Shown here in pieces: positions 11,134 to 22,180 of a DNA stretch of 64,000 nucleotides. Each line of letters opens with the position of its first letter. The first letter of the stretch is position 1. The notes under the pieces are model-generated. The model did no database searches, had not been told where the DNA came from, and saw nothing but the letters and a program-made list of their open reading frames with translations. Both the position numbers and the translations under genes were made by a program. Where the stretch lies: NCBI RefSeq assembly GCF_000006405.1, contig NW_003203876.1, positions 4,377 through 68,376 of the forward strand, given 5' to 3'. The DNA is from Perkinsus marinus ATCC 50983 (Eukaryota; Perkinsozoa; Perkinsida; Perkinsidae).

Positions 11134-13008
11134 CTAAGACGTTGATTCCCGTATTATTGATGATGGTGACGCAGCAATCTGTAACATTGAGGTGACCGGC
11201 TGGCGACATATCGGGCATTTAGCTGATACATGTCCAGGATTGGCTTCTTGTACTCTCTGAGGAGATGATATGAACTAACTACTGCCACAATACCCCCACT
11301 TACCACAGCACAATCATTGCAAAGGCACATGTGACGGCAAGGGAGTACGACTGTTGTCCTTGCTTCACTCAAGCATATAACACATTCACTGGCCATAGCA
11401 TCAGCCTCATCATCATAATGTCCAGGGCTTGGGTGGCTCGGACTAGGAGCCGCTTCACCGTTGATGGACTCTTCCTCAGAGGACGACGAAGGAGAATTGC
11501 CACCACCTTTAACAACTGAAATGTCAAATATCTCGGCAAGGTATCGAACCGGGGACCTCGGTATAGCAGTACGTACTCTTCCCCTCTACAGTATCTCCTA
11601 TCTGCTCTACTACTTCATGTACGGCTGATTGGGGAGCTTCAATACCATAAATATCATGCATGTCATACGCTTGGGTAGAGAAGAGTACCCTTTGCTTCAA
11701 CACCTGGTCACCAACAGTTTCACCAAACCACCCGACAGTCGTCCCCATTATACCTTCACGTTCATCATCAACTCCGTCCCCTCGACAGGTGGAAAACTGA
11801 GGTAAGTGAGCTGGCCCTGACAAGATGACACTACTAAGCAACAGATGACATCCTAACGGTATTACTGTACAAATTATATCTTTCGAATTTCCATTAGAAT
11901 TACTCTTTGACATTATCTCAACCACCGCGGGATACCGATGGGAGCCTTTCGTATAAGCGGTGGAGGACCATCCTGCAGGAAGTGGCTGACGACGATCTAT
12001 TCTCTGAGAAGAATCTTAAGGTTGAGTGAAAAAGATACAAAACAGGTCCATACCTGGACCTCATCGTTGGTAATGATCTTTTGTCGCAATCCAGCATGCG
12101 GTAAGTCATACGTGTATGTCCGCACTGAAGATACAAACCTCGAGGGTCCATCACCTCTACCCAGACTACCTCCCTTAATCTCAGGAATATCTGTCGTATG
12201 AGAACTGGCATCCCCCACAACAAAGTAATGCAGTCTCACTGTACATGGGGTCGTCGTATCCACCATAAAGCACAGTTTAGGAGGGGTATTGGTGCTGCAG
12301 AGATGACCATGGTCTGTTGTATGTGGTAAACTAAACTCACCCGTCCTCGATGAATTTGATAGTGTCCTTTCTCAAGTTGCAGGGATTCTTGACAACACAT
12401 GTCTGCTTTATTTCCGGTATAGTCTGGACAAGACTGAATGGAGAGAAGGGTGCTTGATAGGGCCTATGGTACAATTCATGAATATCATCCGAGAGGTCCA
12501 TGGTTCTATCCCACCTCGGGTCTGCTGTCGGGTCCGGGACATATCTCCCACCTCGGAATACATACACCGGTCTCTGCTGTTGTTGGTACGCTGCGGCCTG
12601 ACAAGAAACCAAACTCAAATCTTATTCTTAGTATATCATGCTGTTGATATACTAGATAGAGTACTTGCAAACGCTGCTCTTGCTGTTGACGTAGTGGAGA
12701 TTCACCGGACCAGTTCACAGTCGGCCATAAGCCGCTATCCGACTCTACTGCATTCCGACTACCATCATTCTAATATAATCACCTTATACTATACAACTAG
12801 CAATACCATTACCGGAGGCCGCTGCCTAGACTGGACTACTATACTAGACTGCTGTTGTTGTTGTGTAGAGTTAGTAGTATCACGCATGGTGGGCCTTGAT
12901 ATACCCATCCAGGATACAGTAGGCCAGAGACTAAAGGATGTCCCTTGCCGTCTAGGACGAGACTGCTGCTCCTGCTGATGCTGCTGCTCTGCTTCTTGTT
13001 GGGAATGC
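11134..13008 (-). CDS. Mahogunin/LUL-type RING E3 ubiquitin ligase, spliced
   Basis: MGRN1/RNF157 (animal) or LUL/LOG2 (plant) type E3 ligase. The N-terminal part is Gln-rich (Q runs near 12845 and 12585). The family core follows in order: [20 protein letters not shown] (equivalent to the KAVTIRNDVNLKKET segment), a beta-rich region [19 protein letters not shown], and [20 protein letters not shown]. The RING starts [20 protein letters not shown] and, after a short intron, ends [16 protein letters not shown], giving a C3HC4-type zinc-binding set. The stop is at 11134-11136. Introns include 12004-12053 (member of a shared intron family, see findings) and about 11515-11575 (contains a tRNA-like B-box). 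The start is uncertain because further exons may lie upstream of 13008; family members are often myristoylated at MG, which I could not place with confidence. Confidence 0.78.
11515..11575 (-). repeat. RING-gene intron carrying a tRNA-like B-box
   Basis: The intron runs from a GTACGTACTGC donor to a TTGACATTTCAG acceptor. It contains CCCCGGTTCGATACC, close to the pol III B-box GGTTCGANTCC. No full cloverleaf can be drawn. Confidence 0.5.
12004..12053 (-). repeat. Intron of the RING gene, member of a shared intron family
   Basis: A 50-bp GT-AG intron in the sense orientation. It contains CCTGTTTTGTATCTT, then TCAACCTTAAGATTC, then TTCTCAG as the acceptor. The same order of blocks is found in introns of the Rieske, S1/P1 nuclease and ankyrin genes. 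Confidence 0.7.
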
Positions 13009-15731
13009 TAACACTTGTATATATGGACCAAGTCTCGGTCCAATGGTAGTGTAGGAAAATATGACCATGTTTTCAGTCAAATGATAAAATGTAGTCAATT
13101 TTTAATCAGATTTCGTGCGCTTCTACTCATTTACAAATTGTTATAATGCAGTTCTAAAGCTAACCCCAGCATTCAAGAGTGTGATCGATTATATTCCCGG
13201 TATTACCTGTGGTGACTGTGTCCGACCACGCCGAGATGAACTGTTACCCATTATAAGGGAATAAAACAGAAATCCTTACAAATATGTATATACCTCCTAT
13301 AACTCAAAGGAACACCTTCTTGATAACATCATGTGTCGGCCTATCACGTGGAGCAAGAAGAACATGCTCGTCAATGCAACCCAGTATCTTTACCCACTGG
13401 GCTACCTAGAATATTCCAGTGTAGAGTACAAGTGTTAGATACCTTATAGAAGAGGATCCAATAGTTGCTGAATAGCATATTCCTCTACAGTTCGGCGAAT
13501 GATATTTATTCCATCATCAAGCCCGTCAATAGGTTTTTGAAGGTGGGCACACCAAGTCGTGTACACATCCACAATGTGGAGCCGTCTTCTATCAGTGTCG
13601 ACTATGGCTTTGACAGAGGAGATAGCAGTAACTCTGTGGTCCGCTACTAGTCCTTATCACCACAGATTGATGTCAAGTCCTTTTCAACACTACTATGCTG
13701 AGCCGTCGTGGAGTAAAACTAGCAGAACCCGTCGCTTCGCTCCGGGGTTCTCTAGCTCGCTGACGCTCGGGGGTGTAAGCGATATGTTAAGATACACCAG
13801 TTAAATTATGTCCTTGTTGCACTGAATCGAGAACGTAGACCTATGCGTCCTTGGAAGTCTCAGGTTGAGATGAAAAGATCAATGTTATACGGAGCGTGAC
13901 ACTTTTTCAAGTAAGTCACGAGATTTTCGATTTCTTTTCCAACAAGGACAATTCCCTCTGAAATTGGAGCACTCGATACCCAGTCACATAGCGGATACCA
14001 TATTAAGAGGAATAGGTGACACTCGTAACCGTAACGGTTAAACCATTCCATAGATATTCAGACAAGCGCCCATTCTGACCGCTCTCAACCGTGCCAGTTT
14101 CTTACGCAACAATCACCGTACTATGCCACGCTCCTTATTCATTCTCAAGCTAACACTTTCGGAGTAACTTGAGAACACGATTCTGCTAGCGGATCGTATG
14201 ATAGCAAGGACACAACATAGAGTCGCTCAGAGCCGCCCGCTCTGGAGCACAATCTAATCATTAGATGTTACTAACATCATGTTAGTGTGGATGATATGAG
14301 ATAGTAGCTAGCACATGGTGATTCACATGCGACTGTATGCTATACTGAGCTCTGTCCAGTCATATGAACACACGATACAACAGAGTCGTCGAAAACTCAG
14401 CTTGATAGTACACTGCATTGAATAGATTGAAGCGAGTCGGGCAAACGATGATGGACTTAAGTACTTAATCGGGTAGTAGCAAGTCGAACTCCGGATACGA
14501 ACTTCATAAACCTGATGGGTCTCCATGAATTGCAGATCAAGATGGCGAATCATTCCCTCATGCAGGCTTTACTGTATATCCATGTTGAGTTTAGTCTTTA
14601 AACTCATCTGACTTAGAGTCTCCAAGTTAGAGAACCCGTCGCTTCGCTCCAGAACTCTCAAGCTCGTTTTTGCTCAGAGTAGAAGCAGACAGTGAGTGGA
14701 ACCCTAGGGCCTATTTCACAAGAAACGCTCCTTAAGGTGCACCTTTAATTTAGGAGCAAGGGGCAAGGAGACGTACACCTTACGCGAGGTGCTTTCACTA
14801 TAGTTGCACCTCGTGCTCCGCACTGAGGTCCGCGAGGTGCATCTTCAGCTTACGAGTATAGAGCATACCGGCGCGTATGAAAAAGTCGACGCAGTGCTCC
14901 GATGAAGCTCAAAAATAAGGTTATGGCCATTGAGTACAGCAAACTCAAAAACACTACCATCAACTCGCTCGAGAACAATCGGTCATCACCGTAAAACTCT
15001 AAAGCGCCAAGTCGAATATGCAATTGCAAGTCTAATTGTTTGGTTCAGGGACAGAACATCCGCGTACGAGTGGCTCGCCGCGAGACGCGTGGTCTGGCGG
15101 GAAAGAGCGGAACGAACAACCGAGAATGGTAAAGCCGGTGCGATAAAGTGCCATAATGTACCACCGGAGCAGTTTCACGGCACCAAGGAGGGGGCTTGAA
15201 ATATCTCCTATGAGATCGCCTTACGTGGGGAGACTCTCCCTGCTCCTTGTAGGGTAAGGACTCCCTACTAAGGAGCCTTACGGTGAGGAGCCTAGTGACA
15301 CCTTACCTCACTCGTACCCCGCAAGTCGTAAGGATGTAAAAGTGCCTTGCAACAAAACCGTAAGGTACCTCACAATTTTTGCTCCTTATGAGGGCTTGTG
15401 AAATAGCTTTCTAACGATGCGGGAAAATTATAGCGTTATGTGTGTTATCCTGAAGATCGGGAGTTAGGATCTGATGTGAGAGATATAGTGGCAGCAAGTA
15501 GTCTATTACAAAGAATTTCGTAAAACGATAAGGGATTACTTAAATAGGACTTTCATACTACAGCGAGCATTCGCTGTAGAGCACACGTTGACTGGGAGAG
15601 TGTATTGCGTATGTGTGACATAAGAAGCGAGCCATGGAAACAGGTTTATGAGAATTCCTGAAAGTATTGAAATCGCTATACTCCTACTGAGGTGCTAATC
15701 GTCTTTGAAACATCCCTTGTATCCCAAAGCC
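13009..15731. other. Gene-poor region with short degenerate repeats
   Basis: No gene is supported. A GAACCCGTCGCTTCGCTCC block occurs twice (about 13727 and 14632), each followed within 20 bp by an AGCTCG-type partner, and a related ACGCTTCGCTCCGCTG is near 18551. From about 14730 to 15400 the sequence is enriched in degenerate AAGGAGC, GCTCCTTA, CCTTACG and GAGGTGC words in both orientations, suggesting decayed repeats. ORFs here are short and without recognisable families. Confidence 0.4.
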
Positions 15732-15831
15732 NNNNNNNNNNNNNNNNNNNNNNNNNNNNNNNNNNNNNNNNNNNNNNNNNNNNNNNNNNNNNNNNNNNNN
15801 NNNNNNNNNNNNNNNNNNNNNNNNNNNNNNN
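15732..15831. other. Assembly gap (100 N)
   Basis: Exactly 100 N, so the true length of the missing sequence is unknown. Sequence on either side may not be adjacent at the distance shown. Confidence 0.99.
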
Positions 15832-16127
15832 TTTTGCGGATACCTAAGAATGGTGTATGACTGGAAGCGGCACATGATCGACATCAGTAAGAGTCGGTGA
15901 TAAGAATGAGTGAACCCTCACAAACGGATCGGCTGATGATCTGGAGGTACAACAGAGTCGTTGGACGTTCGTCACCACGTCGTTAGTATCGAATGGTAGG
16001 GTGATGATGCAGTTGGTGATGTCAAAAAGGAGCGTTATTATGTAGAAAAGAGTGGCATGTGTAGAAGCAAGTACCTCAGCAGTATCACGATCAGTAATAA
16101 ACTCTTGAGGGTGAAAATTGAACACTA

Positions 16128-16606
16128 CGTCATGAACACCGACGGATGAACGTAAATTGTAGAATAACCAAGTCGTTCGTAATGCCTACAATACAGGTGT
16201 TATTGAGTAAAGAAGGATAACATATGTAGATGTAAGTGCTTCAGCAGTAAAACGACGAAGCATGAAGTATTGCTGGCGCGAAGTACTCCGTATGGAAACC
16301 TCAGTGATTTGCATGGTTAGAAGCGGTCAAAGTTTGACATGTATAAACCCTACCAACACATCTGTTGCGTCATGAATACCGACGGATGAACGTAGCTTGT
16401 AGGATAACCAAGTCGTTCGTAATGCCTACAAAACAGATGTTATTGAGTGAAGAAGGATAACATATGTAGATGTAAGTGCTTCAGCAGTCAAACGATGAAG
16501 CATAAAATATTGCTGGCGCGAAGTACTCCGTATGGAAACCTCAGTGAATTGCATGGTTAGGAGCGGTCAAAGCGGTCATGTATAAACCCTACCAACACAT
16601 CTGTTG
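16128..16606. repeat. Two-copy tandem repeat, period 240 bp
   Basis: Copy 1 is 16128-16367 and copy 2 is 16368-16606. Both begin CGTCATGAAnACCGACGGAT and end CCAACACATCTGTTG, with only scattered differences (roughly one in twenty positions). No ORF is preserved through both copies. A shorter echo, TGTACATCGGCGCAT, recurs at about 16723 and 16920. Confidence 0.93.
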
Positions 16607-18630
16607 GCAGTGGGAGAGGGGCGGTGGAGTTTTGAGAGAGAGAGTGTGTGACATAAAATATAGAGATTATACTTCACACCACAGACTGTGGACAGTGAAT
16701 GTCGTGAATTTTTGGCACAGTGTACATCGGCGCATGTTCAATGTGGTAGGAATCTCCATGAAAACTGAACGTGCTAGTGAGAAAAAAGCGTATGACACAA
16801 AGCTATCGTATGGTAAAAGATTAATAAGTGTTTAGTAGGTATTAAGGGTGTAAAGCTGATCAGATAGACAAAAGGCATTATTCTTGTTGTGAATAAATTC
16901 CTGTAACGTTTTAACACAATGTACATCGGCGCATATCTATTAGGGTCGATCTTACAAATACGGCCACAGTAAGTGATACGGAAAAGGCAGTTCTTGATAG
17001 AGTGGAAGTGTACCAAGTATACGGCGAACATGATATATGTAGGGGTGTTGACAGTGAGACACAATCTGGAAGGAACCAGAAACAGGCACGGAAACGATTG
17101 TGAATTAATTACTCGGAGCAAATTTTTGTGACGGTTTGACACATCTAAATCGTTTTGATCGATCACGCTATGCAAGAGATACTGTGAATCATAGGGAGCT
17201 TCATCGCATGACACATGTAGTACTGGATAGTCTCAATGGCATGTAAGGTATCCAGAGAAAATCAGACGCGGATATGACAAATCAAGAACGGAGTCAACTT
17301 TTTGACGCACGATTTGTTTACTCCTATTAGTATATAGTAGAGATTCATCTGCGCAGAATTTATAGCGCGCGCCCGAAAATAAGTAGATTCCATCACTCCT
17401 CATTGGGCTAAAGCTTGTATTGGCCGCCATTTATTCTTTATCAGTATCTCTTAACTCTAGGTCCCCCTCACCCTACATGGTAAAGATGCTGGCCATTCGA
17501 CTGCTATCGGTGACCTCAGTGAGAGCAACCTACTACGGCATAGAACCGCAACTAGTCCTGGGGATGACCAGACTGTCGGAAAGGGGAGCTCCTCAATGGT
17601 CCAGCAAGTGCATGAGGTCGTTATGGTATGGCATCAATAGCATGTTGGGGTTGATGAAGGCTGTGAACACATGGCGGAGGGATGGGTGAAGCAATAATTT
17701 CAATTATTGCTTCATACGACTCAAGACTAGCGCTCCTGCACGATTGTCAATCGATTCAAAATGATGTTATCACGAGACCGAATCATGCAGGAACAGTAGT
17801 TTGTATGAGAGCTCGGTTATACACAGCCTCTCTCGACAGGAGCTCACCGAGGAGTGGTATCAGGGATAATCATCATCAAGGTGGGAGCTGGTGAGTGGAC
17901 CCCCTTCGCTCTGCGTCCTCAGCGGTGCCTGTATAGGGTGTTCCCTATGACGCCCAGAAAGGATAATCAAAAGCTTAAAGTCATTAACGAGGACGGTGCT
18001 AGAACATTATCATTACTATGATGCATATCTGATATATTGCCTTCCCTAAATGGATGCCTTTTCCACGCTGTGGTATAACGTGGATGCGCTGAGCTGCTGA
18101 GGTCCTCAGTCGTGTGCCTTCCGAGTTAACGATCCTCCCCTTGTAAGAGGGTATCAATGGTTATGTAAGAAGATACCAAGGAGGAAGCGAAATGATCTAG
18201 TAGGATGACGAAAGTAGGGAGAAGTGAATCGTAGGAAGAGATGGTCGTATTTCAACTGAGGAGCCGCTGCCTTGAGTTTAGTGGGGAACGACAACTCGAC
18301 TATGTTCTTACTACTACTACGACGATCTGGGTGGCAGTAGCCTACCATGGTGATCCTATCTATCTACACTTGTCTATAACTCATCATGGTAGGCCGAGCG
18401 AGGTGGTGGTATATAAAACTCTTCTCATGTGTAGCATGCCGCGAGAGGGGTTGATGTTGGTAGGCCTAAGACTCCTGTATGAGGGACGTTTCAGCTTCGC
18501 TAGCAACAGGATCAATTGTCTGCTATGTTTTGAAAATGGTATTCGCGACACGCTTCGCTCCGCTGAAAATCGCGTGCGCTATGGGATACAACTCAGTCTC
18601 GTTGTCAGACTTGTTGTGAAGTCTTTAAAT
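16607..18630. other. Gene-poor region upstream of PGK
   Basis: No gene is recognised. The minus-strand ORF of 146 codons at 16774-17214 has a hydrophobic, Cys-rich composition typical of chance ORFs. A perfect hairpin lies at 17687-17714. The about 300 bp before the PGK start hold no recognised promoter motif. Confidence 0.4.
17687..17714. repeat. Perfect 13-bp hairpin, 2-nt loop
   Basis: TGAAGCAATAATT is followed by TC and then its exact reverse complement. No gene is recognised on either side. Confidence 0.9.
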
Positions 18631-19939
18631 ATGTTGTCTCAAAAGGCCACCCTGAAGGATCTGCCCGAGAGCCAGATCAAGGGCAAGAGAGTCCTCATGC
18701 GTGTGGACTTCAATGTCCCTGTTAAGGACGGTAAGGTCGCTGATAAGACCCGTATTGTTGCTACCATACCTACCATTAAGAAGGTCTTCGAGATGGGTGC
18801 CAATAGCATCGTTCTTATGAGCCATTTAGGCAGGCCTGAGGGCAACAAGGTTGAGAAGGTAATGCAACAAACAAGCCCCTCCGTAGTAAGTCATTGTAAT
18901 TCAGTTCTCCTTGAAGCCTGTCGTGCCCGTCCTTACCGAGCTCGTTGGCCATGAGGTTACCTTTGTCGAGGACTGCGTTGGTGATGTCGCCATTGAGGCT
19001 TGTGCCTCTCCTGCCCCCGGCAGCATCATCCTCCTCGAGAACCTCCGCTTCCACGTTGAGGAGGAGGGCAAGGGTGTGGTCGATGGTCAGAAGGTGAAGG
19101 CCTCCCCCGAGGCTGTTGCTGCCTTCAGGGCCGACCTCACCAAGCTTGGTGATATCTTCATCAACGATGCCTTTGGTACCGCCCATCGTGCCCATTCTTC
19201 TATGGTCGGCGTCGAGCTCCCTATCCGTGCTGCTGGCCTCTTGCTAGCCAAGGAACTTCAGTACTTTGGCAAGGCTCTTGAGAACCCTGAGCGCCCCGTG
19301 TTGAGTGTATTAGGTGGCGCTAAGGTTAAGGATAAGATCCAACTTATCAACAACATGCTTGACAAGGTCGACATGATGATCATCGGTGGTGGTATGGCTT
19401 ATACCTTCATCAAGACCCTCTACAATACCCCTATTGGCAACTCCCTCTTCGATGAGGAAGGTAGCAAGATCGTACCTGACCTTATGAAGAAGGCCAAGGA
19501 TAAGGGTGTTGAGATCCTCCTACCCACTGACTGGGTTTGCGCTGATGACTTTGACAACAACGCTAACACCAAGATCTGCACTATGGAGACTGGTATCCCT
19601 GATGGTTGGGAGGGCCTTGATGTTGGTCCGGAGTCGACTAAGCGTAACCTTGAGTTGTTGAAGAAGGCCAAGACCATCATCTGGAACGGCCCTCAGGGTG
19701 TATTCGAGTTCCCTAACTTCGCCAAGGGATCCTTCGCTCTCCTTGATGGTGTTGTTGCCGCTACTAAGGCTGGTGCTACCTCCATCATTGGTGGTGGTGA
19801 TACTGCTGCTATGGTTGAGCAACAGGGCAAGGCTGGTGATATCTCTCATGTCAGCACTGGTGGTGGGGCCTCCTTAGAGCTCCTCGAGGGCAAGCAGCTC
19901 CCTGGTGTTGTGGCTCTTACTGATAAGAATCAGCTCTAA
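18631..19939 (+). CDS. PGK: Phosphoglycerate kinase
   Basis: Glycolytic enzyme converting 1,3-bisphosphoglycerate plus ADP to 3-phosphoglycerate plus ATP. Exon 1 (18631-18858) and exon 2 (18905-19939) give 420 residues, the normal eukaryotic length; the single intron is 46 bp. The start [18 protein letters not shown] is chosen because it aligns with the usual PGK N-terminus and leaves no targeting peptide, so a cytosolic enzyme is inferred. Hallmarks in order: [24 protein letters not shown] (substrate-binding Arg), [52 protein letters not shown] and [14 protein letters not shown]. All are intact. The open frame upstream of 18631 is ignored as untranslated. Codon use is C-rich and strongly biased, fitting a highly expressed gene. 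Confidence 0.98.
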
Positions 19940-21229
19940 GTGGGAGTCTTAATGTAGTAGCTGTTGTTACTCAGCTTACTATTGTTTTCACGATTACCAA
20001 GTGACGATTCTACTGTCAAGTGTCGGGTTAAGCCAGTTGGGAGGGTACACGAAGCAGGTACGGCCTCGAACATCATTACTGACTATTACAGCAAAACCAC
20101 TATATAAACATTCGTATATATCGCGATGATTCTGACCGACAGTTCGTGGGAGTTAGGATGAATCGAAATAGCGCTAATGTTGGGTATCGGTCTCAGCCGT
20201 CATAAAGTCTTACGAGGTTCCCTCAGTCAACAGACTAGTGTGGGTCTCCCTCTTATACGAGCATATTGCTCAACGCTACGAGTGTTATTTTTCCTATGGC
20301 CCCAAAGCGGGAGTCGAAGGATATCCTATCGAGGGTAAACAACGGAATCGTGAGTGTACTCTTATCTCCATCGTGACTCCAAACTCGTAGACTAGGGCGG
20401 CCATGGCAACCGACAAGCGGAGTCGTGATGAGCGTCTACGCCAATGCGCAAAGGATTAGCCGGGAGCCCTCACAGTAGGAGTGTGTTGGAATATGTCTGG
20501 TCTTAACCTCAGCTCGGGAGTTTCCAAATTATGAAGATTTACACACGGAGGATTTACTTCTTTCCGAGTCGCCTTGGATCCTGAGGGTGTTCAACTGGCT
20601 TAACTCTAACCGAGAGCTATACCACTCCTCGGTGAAACAAAAACAGTTGCTAATCAGGTTAAACGAATTTCACAGCGAGTTGAGAAGGGTTGCCGATCTT
20701 GAATAGTTATCAAAGTGAATACATTAAATGAAGGAAAATGGACTTAAAACTGAATTGAAACGTGAAATTATCCCCCCAGGATCGTGATTACAACGGGGCA
20801 CAACATGCTCACAATTAGCTGAAGGTATCGCTATAATCTTTAAGGAATCTTCCTTGATGATATCTTTCATAATCCCACCAAATTTCTCAGTATTAAGATT
20901 CTTCCTTGAACAATTGTAAGGTTAATCACGAAGTTTTGGAGGTCCCTTCACTAACGCCACTCATGCTGCCCGAGCTGACCAGACTGATTGCCTCTACTCT
21001 GACTGTGATGTACTATTATAACACTTGTCGTAAGTCTTCTTATTGGAACCTAATACGCTATGCTCCTGAATCCCCGCTGCGTTGGCCGATCGTAACGCTA
21101 GGATTGGATCCATAAATGATGACTGGAGTTGGCGCGTCCCCTCGTCTACCAGTACAGCTTTTTTTCTTACTCAATGTAGACATAGCTCAAGATCGTGGAG
21201 ATCTGCTAGGTAGCTACTCCAGGATCACT
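19940..21229. other. Intergenic, nothing recognised
   Basis: Downstream of PGK. Only short ORFs without family resemblance; no clear repeats or RNA genes seen. Confidence 0.45.
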
Positions 21230-21911
21230 CTCAAGACACTACAATAACCAAACACTCCTTCTGCACAGGCAATTCGATGGCGGAAAACCGAAAAATGTTC
21301 TCTAGCCAAGAGAACGTATAGTCATCATCTGGAGCGTAAGCCACCACGCGATTGAAATCATGAACAATCGCCATCATGCAGAACAAAGTCTGCCAAGAGA
21401 AAAATGTAATTTTACTCATAGTCATGAACTGAACTATTGTGCCATGTTAGGAGACCTGAGAACAACCACTAAGTAGTAACCTTCCTCAATAGTTGCCACT
21501 AACCTATACAGCAAAGTGGGGTTCGGCAAGGAACCCCTTCTGGAAGACTTGCCGTAGACCTGTGAGGCGAGCTCTCGTGGAGTACTCAACTCGTTTGAAA
21601 GTATCCTTCCGATCTCAAGGTCGCCAAGGTCGACACTCCTACGTCGAGGAGGAGGAGGATGAGAAGTCGGCTTCGTAGGTGCCGTTTCATCATATTCCTA
21701 AAGTGACTACAGTCAGAGAAGGAAGGTGACTGCAGGGGACTGGCACCTCTATCTCAATACGGCTACTGCCCGATCGAGAGTAGGGGATAATGCTGGCCCA
21801 ACCGTTGCGCCACCCGTCACTACGGGATAACAACAACGTTAGCAGGGCGATAGCAATGGTCAGGCCGAAGACCGACGACAATACTACTACGAACACCGAG
21901 GAAGCGCCCAT
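21230..21911 (-). CDS. Possible small membrane protein, unrecognised, spliced
   Basis: Minus-strand ATG at 21911 opens MGASSVFVVVLSSVFGLTIA and on, a good N-terminal signal or anchor segment of about 25 hydrophobic residues, then a short hydrophilic part. Further coding-like stretches follow in other frames: APTKPTSHPPPPRRRSVDLG at about 21680-21500 and a second hydrophobic segment with SKITFFSWQTLFCMMAIVHD at about 21425-21235, each bordered by plausible GT or AG sites. I could not resolve frame-consistent splicing, and no family is recognised. It could be a small transmembrane protein or a chance assembly. Confidence 0.3.
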
Positions 21912-22099
21912 ATGGGAATCAAACTGTTGATGAGTGCCAGCTCTGATGGATTCAATTCAACCATCGACTATAACACAAGAGGTAGGATGAATTCTAACGA
22001 CGACATCACATCGTGGCATGCACTATACTGACAATTTCATCTTACTCAGCTCTGACCAATACCTGACCATATGATACCACTACATATGTCTTACCACTA

Positions 22100-22178
22100 G
22101 CATTCTTGGTGAAAAATAACAAAAGAGAGTATCGAACCACCGACCTTCGGCATAATAAACCAACACCTCCCCCAATTC
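22100..22178 (-). repeat. tRNA-like element abutting the CFAP45 stop codon
   Basis: On the minus strand, TAGTTGAATTGG fits the pol III A-box TRGYNNARNNGG and overlaps the CFAP45 stop codon region; about 38 nt later GGTTCGATACT resembles the B-box. The T-stem pairs poorly, so this is probably a tRNA-derived relic rather than a working tRNA. Confidence 0.45.
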
Positions 22179-22180
22179 AA

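Noticed and set aside
12454-12978. Plus-strand ORF of 174 codons
   Set aside because: It is antisense to the Gln-rich N-terminal exons of the RING E3 gene, which has family similarity on the minus strand.
16774-17214. Minus-strand ORF of 146 codons
   Set aside because: Hydrophobic and Cys/Tyr-rich composition, in a repeat-bearing gene-poor region; no family and no splice context.
18241-18630. N-terminal extension of phosphoglycerate kinase
   Set aside because: The frame is open upstream of 18631, but the extension has no targeting-peptide character and the ATG at 18631 aligns with the normal PGK start.
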